From assembly GCF_900188095.1 (NCBI RefSeq), contig NZ_FZOT01000001.1, positions 124,001 to 188,000 on the forward strand: 64,000 bases of DNA, in the 5' to 3' direction. The number at the start of each line of letters is the position of its first letter. Positions within the stretch are counted from its first letter, which is position 1. This DNA is from Noviherbaspirillum humi (GTDB lineage Bacteria > Pseudomonadota > Gammaproteobacteria > Burkholderiales > Burkholderiaceae_D). Below, one piece after another: positions 16,138 through 26,769 of the stretch. The notes under the pieces were generated by a model. That model worked only from the letters and a program-made list of their open reading frames with translations. It was not told where the DNA came from and made no database searches. Both the position numbers and the translations under genes were made by a program.

Positions 16138-18318
16138 TCAGTGGTGACGATTGCCGGTGACGCGCTCGGCGCCGTACCGCACCGCATCCTTCACCCGTTC
16201 CCAGGTGCTTTCCGGGTGGCTGCGCTCCCAGTCGCTGCGCAGTTCCGGCTCGGCCTCTTCCCAGCGATAATTCCTGAAGCGCTCGGTGCCGCCCATGGTC
16301 GACCCGTAGCGGTAGGCCGAGTCATAGTCCTCGTAGCGGCCGCCCGACTGCCCATAGGCCGACTGCCAGTGGCGGCGATAGTCGTCGCTGTCGTCCATCA
16401 TGCTTCGGCTGGTATCGCCGGTGCCCATGCTCATGCCGGCCGGCGCCATGCTTTCCGATGCCATGTCCGGATTGCGCGAAACCATGCCATCGGCAGTCGC
16501 CGCGCCGCTGGCCATGTGGTCGCGGGTCATGTCATGGCGCATGTCGCTGCTCATGTCGTCGCGCAGGCCCTCGCCCATCGTTTCGCCGCGCGTATCGGCT
16601 GTCGACATATGGGCTGCGCTCAGGTCGCCGCCCATGTCGCCGGCCACGAGGCGATCACGCATGCTGTCGTCATGCCCCATGTCGCTATGGCCCCAGTCAT
16701 GGGTGGGCGCATCGGCATCGCGCAGGCTGGCGGCGCTCGCGGCACGGCCGGCCAGGTCCATGTCGCGGCCGGCCAGGGTGGCGTCATCCGGCATCAGGCT
16801 GTCGCGATGACGCGCGGCTTCGGCGCCGAGCTGCTCCACATCGACTTCGGTGCGGCGCACGGTGTCGTTGATCTGCTCGGTGCGCTCGCGTACCTCCTTG
16901 CCGACCTCGACTTCCTCCACCACGCGCGCGGTCTTGGACAGCACCGCTTCCTCGGCCATTTCACGCATTTCCACCGTGCCTTCCTTGAAGGCAGCGAGAT
17001 CCGCTTCCGAGGCCGGGCGGTCGACCGGATGGCGCTCGACATGCACTTGTTCCTCGCGCAGCTGCACTTCCTCGTTGACCGGCGTCTCGCGCACCCGCTG
17101 GAACACGCGCACGCCGCCGCGCTGGACTTCGCGCTTGCCGACCTGCAGGTCTTCCTGCACCACCGGAATGCGCTGGGTCTCGCCGGTGTCCCGAAGGCCG
17201 CCGTCCGTCGCATGCATGGACGTGTCGTCGCGCAGGCGGTCGGCGCTCATGCCGCTGCCAGTCAGGCTGTCATCGCGCAGACGGTCGGCATGCATGGCGG
17301 TGTCATCCATGTGGTCGCTGCGCAGATGATCGGCGCCCATGGCGCTGGCACCCATGTTGTCGTCGAGCAGGCGGTCGCCCCCAGTGCTGCTGCCTGTCAG
17401 GCTGTCGTCGCGCAGGCGGTCGCTGTCCATGCGGTCGCCCATCATGCCGCCGCTGGTCAGGGTGCCGCCGGCGGCGGCATGGCTGCCGATCCGGTCGTCG
17501 CGCATATCGCTGCCGAGCAGGCTGTCGTCGCGCATTCGATCGCCGGTCATGCCATCGTCTGCCATGCCCGATGCGGTAGTCACACCGGCGCCGGTCATGC
17601 CGGCGCTGCCGAGGTGGTCTTCGCTCAGGCGTTCATTGGTGAGGCGGTCTTCGCTGCGGTCGCCGGCGCTGAGCAGGCTGCTGTCCCGATGGTCCATGTC
17701 CGCGGTGCCGCCGGATAGAGTGGCATCGTTCTGCATGCGCTGCTCCTGCGGCGTCATGTGGCCGGAAAGCATGGTGGCTTCGCGGTTGTCGGAAATCACC
17801 CCGCGCTCGTCGCCCTGCAGGTTCATGGTGTTTTCACGGCCCTGGGCATACATGCTGTCGTCGCCGGCAGCTGCGTAGCGGCTGCGCTCCTGCTGGATCT
17901 CGTCGTCGGTCATGCGCGGCTTCGAGGCGTCGTAACCGGTCCAGCCCTGGCTGCGCCAGTGAGAGGAACGCTCGTCGACGTCCACCGGATGGTAGCGGTT
18001 CATGATCTCGGTGGCGCGGTCGCGTTGCTCGTCGCTGTCGGCGTTCACCGCCAACACGCAGCTGCCGCGGCGCACCGCTTCCGAGTAGACGTCATGGTTC
18101 TCGCGCACACCGTCGTCCATGCCGAACAGGGAACGGAAGAAGGCGCCGATGCCCGATTCATGCTTCTCTTCATGGACGGCATGGCTATCATGGGCGGAGG
18201 GTTCCTGGTCGGGGTTGAGCTGCACATCATGATGGGAAAAACCGGATGCGATGAGCTCGTTCATCGCATCGCGCGCCTGCGTATAGCTGTCGTAGACGCC
18301 AACTACAGTATGTTCCAT
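16138..18318 (-). CDS. Mosaic stress protein: GSP17M-like N-terminus, degenerate repeats, YsnF/DUF2382 domain
   Basis: A 726-residue hydrophilic protein. Residues 1-110 (MEHTVVGVYDSYTQARDAMNELIASGF and SCVLAVNADSDEQRDRATEIM) look like the general-stress-protein 17M/YflT-type domain. Residues 220-368 hold degenerate Met/Asp/Arg-rich repeats around DRLRDDSLTG. Residues 382-500 are a DUF2382 (YsnF/AvaK) domain (IPVVQEDLQVGKREVQRGGV, RTEVDVEQLG). Residues 505-645 are again Met/Asp/Ser-rich, and the last 60 are Tyr/Trp/Arg-rich (RRHWQSAYGQSGGRYEDYDSAY in part). DUF2382 proteins are linked to desiccation and envelope stress. The repeat insert makes this far longer than usual family members. The ATG at 18318 follows a GAGAGAT motif. 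Confidence 0.85.
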   Translation of the reverse strand: MEHTVVGVYDSYTQARDAMNELIASGFSHHDVQLNPDQEPSAHDSHAVHEEKHESGIGAFFRSLFGMDDGVRENHDVYSEAVRRGSCVLAVNADSDEQRDRATEIMNRYHPVDVDERSSHWRSQGWTGYDASKPRMTDDEIQQERSRYAAAGDDSMYAQGRENTMNLQGDERGVISDNREATMLSGHMTPQEQRMQNDATLSGGTADMDHRDSSLLSAGDRSEDRLTNERLSEDHLGSAGMTGAGVTTASGMADDGMTGDRMRDDSLLGSDMRDDRIGSHAAAGGTLTSGGMMGDRMDSDRLRDDSLTGSSTGGDRLLDDNMGASAMGADHLRSDHMDDTAMHADRLRDDSLTGSGMSADRLRDDTSMHATDGGLRDTGETQRIPVVQEDLQVGKREVQRGGVRVFQRVRETPVNEEVQLREEQVHVERHPVDRPASEADLAAFKEGTVEMREMAEEAVLSKTARVVEEVEVGKEVRERTEQINDTVRRTEVDVEQLGAEAARHRDSLMPDDATLAGRDMDLAGRAASAASLRDADAPTHDWGHSDMGHDDSMRDRLVAGDMGGDLSAAHMSTADTRGETMGEGLRDDMSSDMRHDMTRDHMASGAATADGMVSRNPDMASESMAPAGMSMGTGDTSRSMMDDSDDYRRHWQSAYGQSGGRYEDYDSAYRYGSTMGGTERFRNYRWEEAEPELRSDWERSHPESTWERVKDAVRYGAERVTGNRHH
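17215..17661 (-). repeat. Coding degenerate Met/Asp/Arg repeat block
   Basis: About 149 codons inside the stress protein gene (residues 220-368) made of imperfect units of roughly 10-17 residues around D.LRDDSLTGS.M. At DNA level the units share forms of CAGGCTGTCGTCGCGCA and CGGTCGCC. It is a coding repeat, expanded by local duplication, not a CRISPR array. Confidence 0.8.
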
Positions 18319-18504
18319 GATCAATCTCTCCTTGATTACCTGATGGCCGGCTCCGAATCGGCCGGGTGGAACCCTGGTGCGCGCCTGTGACGACGTCACC
18401 CGGCGCCGCGGCTGTACGCGCTCGGGTCTTTTCTGTGCGTTTTCCGGCCTGAGCAGCAGTCGCGGCGGCACGCAGCCATGGTGAGAAGCTCATGGCTGCA
18501 TAAC

Positions 18505-19128
18505 TCATGCCCGACCGGAGGGGGCGTTGCCCAGCGGTTCGATGTCGATCTGCTCCCGGCGCAGCACGATGCGCTGGGGCGCGTGGTATTCCTGTGGCCG
18601 GCGGGTGATGCGGACTTCCTCCTTCAACAGCGTCTGCTTCTGCAGCACCAGCACTTCCTCCAGCACGGGGACGATCAAGGTATCGCCTTCATAGCGCGCC
18701 TGCGGCAGCTGGGCATCGTCGACGACGCGGTTCACCGCCACGCGTTCGACGCTGATTTCGTCGCGCAGCAATGCTTCGTCCACCAGTTCTTCTTTCTCGG
18801 CAACGGTCTTTTTCAAGCGTATGCCGCGGCCAGTATCGACCAGGCGTTTGTCGATTTGTATTTTCTCCTGCATGACTGGAAAAGTTACCTGCGCCATCCG
18901 GCCTTCGTCGCCATTGCCGAAGCTGAAAGGCAGGCGCAGGCTGCCATCGTCGCGCTGCTCCAGCAGGTCGAGCGGCATCATCACGTCCGGACCGTGTTCG
19001 GGCCGTATGCATGCCATCGCCTGTTCCCGGGCGTCGGCCTCGGTGAAGGAGACGATGGTGGCGGGATGGCCGGCGGCGTCGAACACGGGCTTGCCGCTCA
19101 GGGCATGATGGGACGAGGCATGAGGCAT
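18505..19128 (-). CDS. YsnF/AvaK-type DUF2382 protein
   Basis: A 207-residue cytosolic protein. The N-terminal half (KPVFDAAGHPATIVSFTEADAREQAMACI, then VMMPLDLLEQRDDGSLRLPFSF) resembles a PRC-barrel-like region. The second half is DUF2382: FPVMQEKIQIDKRLVDTGRGIRLKKTV, EISVERVAVNRVV and LIVPVLEEVLVLQKQTLLKEEVRITRRP. The family is stress-related (YsnF is a general stress protein of Bacillus; AvaK accumulates in akinetes). AAGGAGACC precedes the ATG. It is 186 bases upstream of the larger DUF2382 protein gene on the same strand, so the two may be co-expressed paralogues. Confidence 0.88.
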   Translation of the reverse strand: MPHASSHHALSGKPVFDAAGHPATIVSFTEADAREQAMACIRPEHGPDVMMPLDLLEQRDDGSLRLPFSFGNGDEGRMAQVTFPVMQEKIQIDKRLVDTGRGIRLKKTVAEKEELVDEALLRDEISVERVAVNRVVDDAQLPQARYEGDTLIVPVLEEVLVLQKQTLLKEEVRITRRPQEYHAPQRIVLRREQIDIEPLGNAPSGRA

Positions 19129-19291
19129 GGCGGTCTCCTTGGTAGAGGCATGTCGATAACACCGCGGCGATGCAAGTAGTACGCCCGAGAACAGGGACCG
19201 GCGATGACGTAATGGCGGGAAACGGCAGCGAACTAAACCTGTAAGCAATGTTCTTATTGCTTGATTGATTGACCATTTCCAGGAGCCGCAG

Positions 19292-19864
19292 ATGTCGAAA
19301 ATCATCGCAGGACACGTGCAGCTGCAATCCGACGTGGATATCGCGGTGGAAGAACTCTGCCGCGCCGGCTTTTCGCGTGAGCAGATTTCCTCCTTCTACA
19401 TGGGGCCGGCCGGCCGGCATGCCCAATATCCCATCGGCGGCGACGCCGACAAGTCGCAAGGCGCAAAAGAATCCGACAAGGGCGTGGCCATGGGCGCGGC
19501 GGCCGGCGCCGCCATCGGCGTGGCGACCACGCCTTTCCTTGGCCCGGTGGGCGCGATCACCGGCGGCCTCGTGGGCGCCCATGTGGGCGGCCTGGTGGGC
19601 GGCATGTCATCCATGAAGGAACATGGCGACCCGGGCGATGAGAATGATGTCGAGAACACCCTGCCGCAGCGCATGGAAGGCATGATGGTGGCAGTCGCGG
19701 TGCCGGATGACGGCATGCTCGACAGCGCGGTAAACGTGCTGCGCTCGATCGGCGCCACCAACATCGAGTGCGCCGAAGGCACCATCGTCGACGGCGACTG
19801 GCGCGATTTCGATCCGGTATCGCCGGTGCATCTGGTGCCGACCGGGCATGAGCGGCGGCTATGA
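19292..19864 (+). CDS. Glycine-zipper stress protein (DUF1269-like)
   Basis: A 190-residue protein. The first 40 residues (HVQLQSDVDIAVEELCRAGFSREQISSFYM) form a small alpha/beta region like that in stress proteins of the GSP17M/DUF1269 type. Residues 75-115 are a Gly/Ala-rich double membrane-inserting stretch (VAMGAAAGAAIGVATTPFLG, then AITGGLVGAHVGGLVGG). The C-terminus (MMVAVAVPDDGMLDSAVNVLRSIGATNIE) is a second ferredoxin-like half. AGGAG sits six bases before the ATG. It is divergent from the DUF2382 gene across 163 bases and belongs functionally to the same stress cluster. Confidence 0.82.
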   Translation: MSKIIAGHVQLQSDVDIAVEELCRAGFSREQISSFYMGPAGRHAQYPIGGDADKSQGAKESDKGVAMGAAAGAAIGVATTPFLGPVGAITGGLVGAHVGGLVGGMSSMKEHGDPGDENDVENTLPQRMEGMMVAVAVPDDGMLDSAVNVLRSIGATNIECAEGTIVDGDWRDFDPVSPVHLVPTGHERRL

Positions 19865-19892
19865 TCCGCTTCTGAGGCGGCTCTGATCCGGT

Positions 19893-21980
19893 TCAGATAT
19901 CGACCGGATCGACTTCCAGCGACCACCGGACGCGCGTCCGGGCGGCTCGCAGCGCCTTCATCCATTCGCGCAGGAAAGCCTGCAGCGCCGGGCGCGACAC
20001 GCATTCGATCAGCAGCTGCGCCCGCTCGGTATTGGCAACCCGCGTCAGCGTCATCGGGATCGGTTCGTTGATGGTGATGCCGGGATGGTCCATCAGGCCC
20101 GCTGCCGTCGACAGGAAATCCAAGGCTTCCTGCAGTTCCCGCGCTTCCGCTCGCAGCAGGGCCTGGTGCATGTAGGGTGGCAGGCCCGCTTGCTCCCGCT
20201 CCTCCAGCAAGCCGGCGGCGAAGCGCGCATAGTCGTGCGCCATCACCGCGCCATACAGCGGGTGCTGCGGATAGCGCGTCTGTATCCATACCTCGCTCGG
20301 ATTGCCCCCATCCTGCTGCCCTGCCCGGCCAGCGCGGCCGGCCACCTGCATCAACTGGGCGAACAGGCGCTCGCCGGCGCGGTAGTCATGCGAGAACAGC
20401 GCGGTGTCGGGATTGAGCACGCCGACCAGGGTAAGACGCTGGAAGTCGTGGCCCTTGGCCACCATCTGCGTTCCGACCAGGATGTCGACGTCGCCGCGGT
20501 GAACGGTATCGAACGCCGCCTGGGCGCTGCCCTTGAGCCGGGTGGAATCGGCGTCGATGCGCAGGATGCGAGCCTGCGGAAACATCTGCTGCAGTCCTTC
20601 CTCGACGCGCTGGGTGCCGCGCCCCATCGGCTGCAGGTCGACGTTGCCGCAGGTCGGACATGAGCGCGGGATGCGCTGCTCGAGGCTGCAATGGTGGCAG
20701 CGCAGACGGTGCTCCGGCTTGTGCAGCACCATGAAGGCGGTGCAGCGCGGGCAGTTGCTGACCCAGCCGCAGGCGTCGCAGGACAGCACCGGCGCATAGC
20801 CGCGCCGGTTCAGGAACAGCAGCGTCTGCTCGCCTTTTTCCAGGCGCGCCTTGATGGCGCCGATCAGCGTCGAGGTGATGCCCTCGGATGGCTTGTCGCG
20901 TTCCATGTCGATCAGGCGCACGGTCGGCAATACGGCGTTGCGTACCGCGCGTTCATGCAGATCGATGCGGCGATACCGGCCGGACTGGGCATGCTGCCAC
21001 GATTCCAACGAGGGCGTGGCCGAACCGAGCACGACCGGAATGTCGAGCTGGCGGGCACGCCAGATGGCTAGGTCGCGCGCCGAGTAGCGCAAGCCTTCCT
21101 GCTGCTTGTAGGAAGGGTCGTGCTCTTCGTCGATGATGATCAGCTTCAAGTGTGGCAACGACGCCAGCACCGCGAGGCGGGTGCCGAGGATGATGCTGGC
21201 CTGCCCCAGGTGCGCGGCCAGCCAGTGCGTCAGCCGCTCGCCCTCGGCCAGCCCGCTGTGCAGGGTAGCCAACGGCAGGCCGGGAAAGCGTGCCCGGATG
21301 TTTTGCTCGAGCTGCGGCGTGAGGTTGATTTCCGGCACGAGGATCAGCACTTGAGCGGGCTGGCCGGCTGCCTGCGCACGCTGCAGCAGGCAAGCAGCGG
21401 TTTGCAGGTACACCTCCGTCTTGCCGCTGCCGGTGACGCCGTGCAGCAGGATCGGGGCAAAGCCGGGCGCAACGGCAATTGCTTCCACCGCCTGACGCTG
21501 GCCGGCGTTGAGCTCTTGAGCGGCTACCGGGGTCGGATCGGGGGCGGCATGAAGCTTGGCCAGCCGCTTCAGCGCCCGCTCCAGCGAAACCGGCGTGCCA
21601 GCGCGCAGGTTCTTCGGCAGCGCCGGCACCATTACTTCGCCCAGCGGGCGCTGGTAATAGTCGGCCGCGAAACGGCAGAGCGACAGCCATTGGCCGGACA
21701 GCGGCGGGAGATTACGCCGCACGGCAAGCACCTCCTTCACCTTTTCCGGCGGGACGTCGGACTGATGCACGACATCGATGATGACGCCGGACGTTTCGCG
21801 GCGGCCGAATGGGACGAGGGCGAGCTGGCCGATCTCGGGCGGCGCTTCATCCTCGCGCTCAGGCACCCAACGGTAATCGAAGACTTGGTCGAGGGGCGTG
21901 TCGAGGGCGAGCTTGAGGAAGGTTGAATTCACTGGACGAGTCGATTCCGGCTTGAGCGTGGCGTGACATTTTCGCCGCAT
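19893..21980 (-). CDS. priA: Primosomal replication restart helicase PriA
   Basis: A 695-residue 3'-5' helicase that recognises stalled forks and reloads the replisome. Visible are the N-terminal 3'-BD region (LKLALDTPLDQVFDYR, LALVPFGRRETSGVI), Walker A in GVTGSGKTEVYL, Walker B DEEHD, FLNRRGYAP, the zinc-binding cysteines (CDACGWVSNCPRC, CHHCSLEQRIPRSCPTCG), and the RGTQRVEE and AGRAGR motifs. The ATG at 21980 has an AAGG before it; a GTG at 21932 right before the conserved domain is the alternative start. E. coli PriA has 732 residues. Confidence 0.96.
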   Translation of the reverse strand: MRRKCHATLKPESTRPVNSTFLKLALDTPLDQVFDYRWVPEREDEAPPEIGQLALVPFGRRETSGVIIDVVHQSDVPPEKVKEVLAVRRNLPPLSGQWLSLCRFAADYYQRPLGEVMVPALPKNLRAGTPVSLERALKRLAKLHAAPDPTPVAAQELNAGQRQAVEAIAVAPGFAPILLHGVTGSGKTEVYLQTAACLLQRAQAAGQPAQVLILVPEINLTPQLEQNIRARFPGLPLATLHSGLAEGERLTHWLAAHLGQASIILGTRLAVLASLPHLKLIIIDEEHDPSYKQQEGLRYSARDLAIWRARQLDIPVVLGSATPSLESWQHAQSGRYRRIDLHERAVRNAVLPTVRLIDMERDKPSEGITSTLIGAIKARLEKGEQTLLFLNRRGYAPVLSCDACGWVSNCPRCTAFMVLHKPEHRLRCHHCSLEQRIPRSCPTCGNVDLQPMGRGTQRVEEGLQQMFPQARILRIDADSTRLKGSAQAAFDTVHRGDVDILVGTQMVAKGHDFQRLTLVGVLNPDTALFSHDYRAGERLFAQLMQVAGRAGRAGQQDGGNPSEVWIQTRYPQHPLYGAVMAHDYARFAAGLLEEREQAGLPPYMHQALLRAEARELQEALDFLSTAAGLMDHPGITINEPIPMTLTRVANTERAQLLIECVSRPALQAFLREWMKALRAARTRVRWSLEVDPVDI

Positions 21981-22359
21981 CGGACCTTGTTCGCCGTCAT
22001 GCCGGCGATAGGTCTGAACTTAAAGTAATTCTTCCGATTCGGCGTTAAGTGCCGGTTTTTGAAGCGCAATTTTTAAGCGGGCAAAGCTGTGGATAACTTT
22101 GTGGAAAAAAGGAGGCGTTTGTTCGCAGTGCTATTCTTGCGCACGCACAAAGTGCGGACAAATCCTCCTTCCCAGGTTTTTTCCTTTTTATTTTCAGTGG
22201 CTTAAGTCTGCCTCTGCGTCGCTGAGGCTGATTTCCTATCTGAAACCCGGGTTTTTTGCCATCCCATCTTTCTGTGAATAAGGCGGCCGGCGCACTTGGG
22301 ATGCAGGCCTCGCCGGGCGGGCGCGACAACGGGTCTGAAATGGTTTTGCAGGCCTGGCA
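21981..22359. other. priA-hemE intergenic region with one perfect DnaA box
   Basis: A 379-base stretch without a convincing gene. It contains a perfect DnaA box at 22088-22096 (TGTGGATAA, i.e. TTATCCACA on the minus strand), 108 bases upstream of the priA start, followed by a GTGGAAAA tract. The priA promoter must lie here, so DnaA could act on it. A single 9-mer match may also be chance. Confidence 0.5.
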
Positions 22360-23445
22360 TCAAGCCCGGATCTGGCGGCTCATGCTGTGAACCGCCTCCA
22401 CCATGACGGCGACGGCTTCGGGTGGCGTGAACTGCGAGATGCCGTGACCGAGATTGAATACATGGCCGCTGCCATTCGCGTCCGGCTTGCCAAAGGCGTT
22501 CAAGACTTGGCCAACCTCCATGCGTATCGTTTCATCGCTGGCGAACAGCACGGCGGGGTCGAGATTGCCCTGCAGCGCGACCTTGGAGCCGACCCGGCGG
22601 CGGGCTTCGGCCAGGTTGACGGTCCAGTCGAGGCCGACGGCGTCGCTGCCGATATCGGCGATCTCCTCGAGCCAGAGCCCGCCGCCCTTGGTGAAGACGA
22701 TGCAGGGGATGCGAACGCCGTCGACGTCCCGCTTCAGCTGGCTCACCACCTGGCGCATGTAGTGCAGGGAGTATTTCTGATAGGCCCCGTCGGCCAGCGC
22801 GCCGCCCCAGGTGTCGAAGATCATCACGGCCTGCGCGCCAGCATCGATCTGCGCGTTCAGATACGCGGCGACTGCGGCGGCATTGGTCTCGAGAATGTGG
22901 CGCATCAGGTCCGGACGGTTGTAGAGCATGGTCTTCACCGTGCGGAAGTCGTCAGAGCCGCCTCCTTCCACCATGTAGCAGGCAAGAGTCCATGGGCTGC
23001 CGGAGAAGCCGATCAGGGGCACGCGGCCATCCAGGGCCTTCCGGATCTGCGTGACGGCGTTGAACACGTATTGGAGGTCGCCGAGGTCGGGCGCCTGCAG
23101 CGCCTTCACCGCCGCTTCGTCGCGCAGCGGATGCTTGAATTTGGGACCTTCGCCATCGGCAAAATACAACCCCAGGCCCATGGCATCGGGGACGGTGAGG
23201 ATATCGGAGAACAGGATGGCTGCATCGAGCGGATAGCGATCCAGCGGCTGCAGCGTCACCTCGGTGGCGTAGTCCGGGTTCTTCGCCAGGCCGAGGAAGG
23301 AGCCGGCGCGCTTGCGGGTGGCGTTGTACTCGGGCAGGTAGCGGCCTGCCTGGCGCATCAGCCATACGGGGGTGTAATCGGTCGGCTGGCGCAGCAGCGC
23401 GCGCAGGAAGGTATCGTTCTTGAGAGGGGCGAAGGTATTTGACAT
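22360..23445 (-). CDS. hemE: Uroporphyrinogen decarboxylase
   Basis: A 361-residue cytosolic enzyme that converts uroporphyrinogen III to coproporphyrinogen III in haem synthesis. The diagnostic N-terminal motif [15 protein letters not shown] is present, as are [59 protein letters not shown] and [11 protein letters not shown], ending with FNLGHGI. Length fits the family (about 355). It is 380 bases upstream of priA on the same strand, a gene order seen in several Burkholderiales. Confidence 0.98.
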   Translation of the reverse strand: MSNTFAPLKNDTFLRALLRQPTDYTPVWLMRQAGRYLPEYNATRKRAGSFLGLAKNPDYATEVTLQPLDRYPLDAAILFSDILTVPDAMGLGLYFADGEGPKFKHPLRDEAAVKALQAPDLGDLQYVFNAVTQIRKALDGRVPLIGFSGSPWTLACYMVEGGGSDDFRTVKTMLYNRPDLMRHILETNAAAVAAYLNAQIDAGAQAVMIFDTWGGALADGAYQKYSLHYMRQVVSQLKRDVDGVRIPCIVFTKGGGLWLEEIADIGSDAVGLDWTVNLAEARRRVGSKVALQGNLDPAVLFASDETIRMEVGQVLNAFGKPDANGSGHVFNLGHGISQFTPPEAVAVMVEAVHSMSRQIRA

Positions 23446-23539
23446 GGCGGACTTTCAGTAAGCCGCCATTATCGCCCAAGCGGGACGCCTCGGCACGTTG
23501 CTTGGCAGGCTTGTGCGCCGCGCCGCGGCTTTTGGCGGG

Positions 23540-24268
23540 TTACGGGGTAGGACAGGAGGCGGCCAGACGCATCGCCCATGTGGCGCAGCCCGCGGCGGAC
23601 GGATGGAATCCATCGCTCGCCATCAGGTGAGGCTGCAGGATGGAAGGCGGCAAGGGAACATGGCTGACGTTGGCATACCTGCGGGCGACGAGCCTTGCTT
23701 CGTTGTCCAACGTAGCGGCCTTGAGGCCGAGCACGGTCCGCAATGGCATAGGCAAGGCGGGAAAGCGACCGACTGGCGGCACGCCCGAGAGCAGGATGCC
23801 GCTCGGCTGCAGCCGCCGGTTGACCATGTCCAGCAATTGCGTCAGCTTGTCGCGCCAGCGGTTCGGAGAAAGAAAGCTGGTCGTATCGTTCACGCCGAAT
23901 CCGATGAGCACGATGTCGGCATGGCACGCCGGTAAGGCGGGCAGCAGATGGAGAATTCCATGGTCCAGCGTGGCCCCATTCCGGCCTAGCGATTGCCAGG
24001 CGACGCTGCGCCGGAAGCGCATCGAGAGCTGCGCGGCGAGCTGGGCGGTAATCGCTTCGTCTTGCCATTGGACGCCGACGCCCGCGATGGTGGATTCTCC
24101 GATACCCACCAGGCGTAATGGCTGGCCGCCATGCTGCGTGCCATGGATTCCCTCCGTCGGTCCATCGGCCTCGGGCAGCCGGGGAATGCGGCGCCGTGCC
24201 GTACGGCCCTGCAGCATCAGGAAGGGCAGCAGCGGGACGGCAGCGAGTTCGGGAATCCAGCGTCGCAT
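23540..24268 (-). CDS. SGNH/GDSL-type hydrolase
   Basis: A 242-residue esterase-like protein. Block I is VGIGESTIAGVG (Ser in GES), the Gly/Asn blocks are WQSLGRNGATLDH and GFGVND, and block V is SDGFHPSAAG (Asp and His of the triad). A hydrophobic N-terminus (AAVPLLPFLMLQGRTARRR) could be a membrane anchor or signal. The substrate is not predictable; an acyl ester or cell-envelope acetyl group is possible. It starts 61 bases downstream of where the CoA-binding gene region ends and precedes hemE on the same strand. Confidence 0.82.
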   Translation of the reverse strand: MRRWIPELAAVPLLPFLMLQGRTARRRIPRLPEADGPTEGIHGTQHGGQPLRLVGIGESTIAGVGVQWQDEAITAQLAAQLSMRFRRSVAWQSLGRNGATLDHGILHLLPALPACHADIVLIGFGVNDTTSFLSPNRWRDKLTQLLDMVNRRLQPSGILLSGVPPVGRFPALPMPLRTVLGLKAATLDNEARLVARRYANVSHVPLPPSILQPHLMASDGFHPSAAGCATWAMRLAASCPTP

Positions 24269-24355
24269 CGGCGGTTTTCCTGGTAGGCCATGGGCGTGTG
24301 ACGCATCATACTCGGGAAGAGGAAGCCGGCGCTGACGGAGGATTTTCTGCGTGGC

Positions 24356-24796
24356 TCAGCTGCCGTGAAGCCGCATGTGCTCGATCTTCATGCAATGATC
24401 CATGACGACCTGCAGACCTGCGGCTTCGGCGCGGCGCGCCGCTTCTTCGTTGACGATGCCGAGCTGCATCCAGACGCAGCGGGCGCTGATGGCGATGGCT
24501 TCCTCGACGATGGCAGGAATGCTTTCCGGCTTGCGAAAGCAGTCGACGATGTCGATCGGCGTTCCTTCTCCCTGCAGCATGGCCGCGGCCTGGGTCAGGG
24601 TTGGGTAGCAATGCTCGTTGAGGATGCGCCCGCCGGCGTATGCGGGATTGATGGGAATGATGCGGTAGCCGTGCGCTTGCAGGTACTTGGCGACGCCGTG
24701 GCTGGGCCTTTCCGGGTTGGCGGAGAGGCCGACCACGGCGACCGTGCGCGACTGGCTGAGCAGTTCCGGGATGGACATCGCTTGCTGGCGCATCAT
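24356..24796 (-). CDS. CoA-binding domain protein (YccU-like)
   Basis: A 146-residue Rossmann-fold protein of the CoA-binding family: TVAVVGLSANPERPSHGVAKYLQAHGYRIIPINPAY, IDIVDCFRKPESIPAIVEEAI, VWMQLGIVNEEAARRAEAAGLQVVMDHCMKIEH. The family is close to E. coli YccU; a function beyond CoA or nucleotide binding is unknown. GGAGGA directly precedes two in-frame ATGs (24796 and 24793), and either may be used. It lies beyond the atp operon terminator, so it is expressed separately or by read-through. Confidence 0.9.
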   Translation of the reverse strand: MMRQQAMSIPELLSQSRTVAVVGLSANPERPSHGVAKYLQAHGYRIIPINPAYAGGRILNEHCYPTLTQAAAMLQGEGTPIDIVDCFRKPESIPAIVEEAIAISARCVWMQLGIVNEEAARRAEAAGLQVVMDHCMKIEHMRLHGS

Positions 24797-24831
24797 TCCT
24801 CCGCAAAAAACGCTGCAAATGACTGCAAATG

Positions 24832-24856
24832 AAAAAGGCAGCCCGAGGGCTGCCCT
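24832..24856 (-). terminator. Rho-independent terminator of the atp operon
   Basis: On the minus strand GGCAGCCC, a short loop and GGGCTGCC, then TTTTT, about 20 bases beyond the atpC stop codon. Confidence 0.9.
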
Positions 24857-24876
24857 TCATTGTACTGCCGCTGCGA

Positions 24877-25299
24877 TCAACGCTTTTGACGCAGCTTCTG
24901 GATCGCCTGCAATTGCGCAATGGCCGCAGCCAGTTCGGCCTGGGCTTTTGCGTAATCGATCTGCGTATCCTTGTTGGCGAGGGCTTCCTCGGCAACGCGC
25001 TTGGCTTCGGCTGCCTTGGCTTCGTCGAGGTCATGGCCGCGGATGGCGGTATCGGCGAGCACCGTGACCGCATTCGGCTGGACTTCGAGGATGCCGCCGG
25101 CGACGAACACGAACTCGTCTTCCGCCTGGTTCGGTACCTTGATGCGTACCGCACCCGGACGGATGCGGGTGATGAGCGGGGTGTGCATCGGGTAGATGCC
25201 CAGCTCGCCCGATTCGCCCGGCAATGCGACGAATTCCGCCTCGCCCGCGAAGATTTCCTCTTCGGCCGAAACAACGTCTACATGAATGGTATTTGCCAT
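24877..25299 (-). CDS. atpC: ATP synthase F1 epsilon subunit
   Basis: A 140-residue central-stalk subunit that couples rotation and can inhibit ATP hydrolysis through its C-terminal helices. The beta-sandwich N-terminus is typical: [40 protein letters not shown], then [19 protein letters not shown]. The C-terminal helical hairpin is rich in Ala/Glu/Lys. Last gene of the atpIBEFHAGDC operon, 55 bases after atpD and directly before the operon terminator. Confidence 0.97.
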   Translation of the reverse strand: MANTIHVDVVSAEEEIFAGEAEFVALPGESGELGIYPMHTPLITRIRPGAVRIKVPNQAEDEFVFVAGGILEVQPNAVTVLADTAIRGHDLDEAKAAEAKRVAEEALANKDTQIDYAKAQAELAAAIAQLQAIQKLRQKR

Positions 25300-25354
25300 G
25301 GGGTTTCCTGTCCGGCGCGCCGGCCTGCCCGCGAAGGCCGGCCGGCTTGCTGGG

Positions 25355-26755
<1,401 letters not shown>

Positions 26756-26769
26756 TTAGATTCTTTACG

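Noticed and set aside
17215-17661. Possible CRISPR-like repeat array
   Set aside because: Units are imperfect, in frame and coding, with no uniform spacers and no cas genes.
16099-17718. A 539-codon plus-strand frame rich in His/Ala/Val opposite the stress protein
   Set aside because: Mirror of the coding repeat; the minus strand has the recognisable DUF2382 domain, ribosome-binding site and terminator.
22045-22329. A 94-codon minus-strand frame in the priA-hemE gap
   Set aside because: Covers the DnaA box and has biased composition with no start signal; treated as non-coding.
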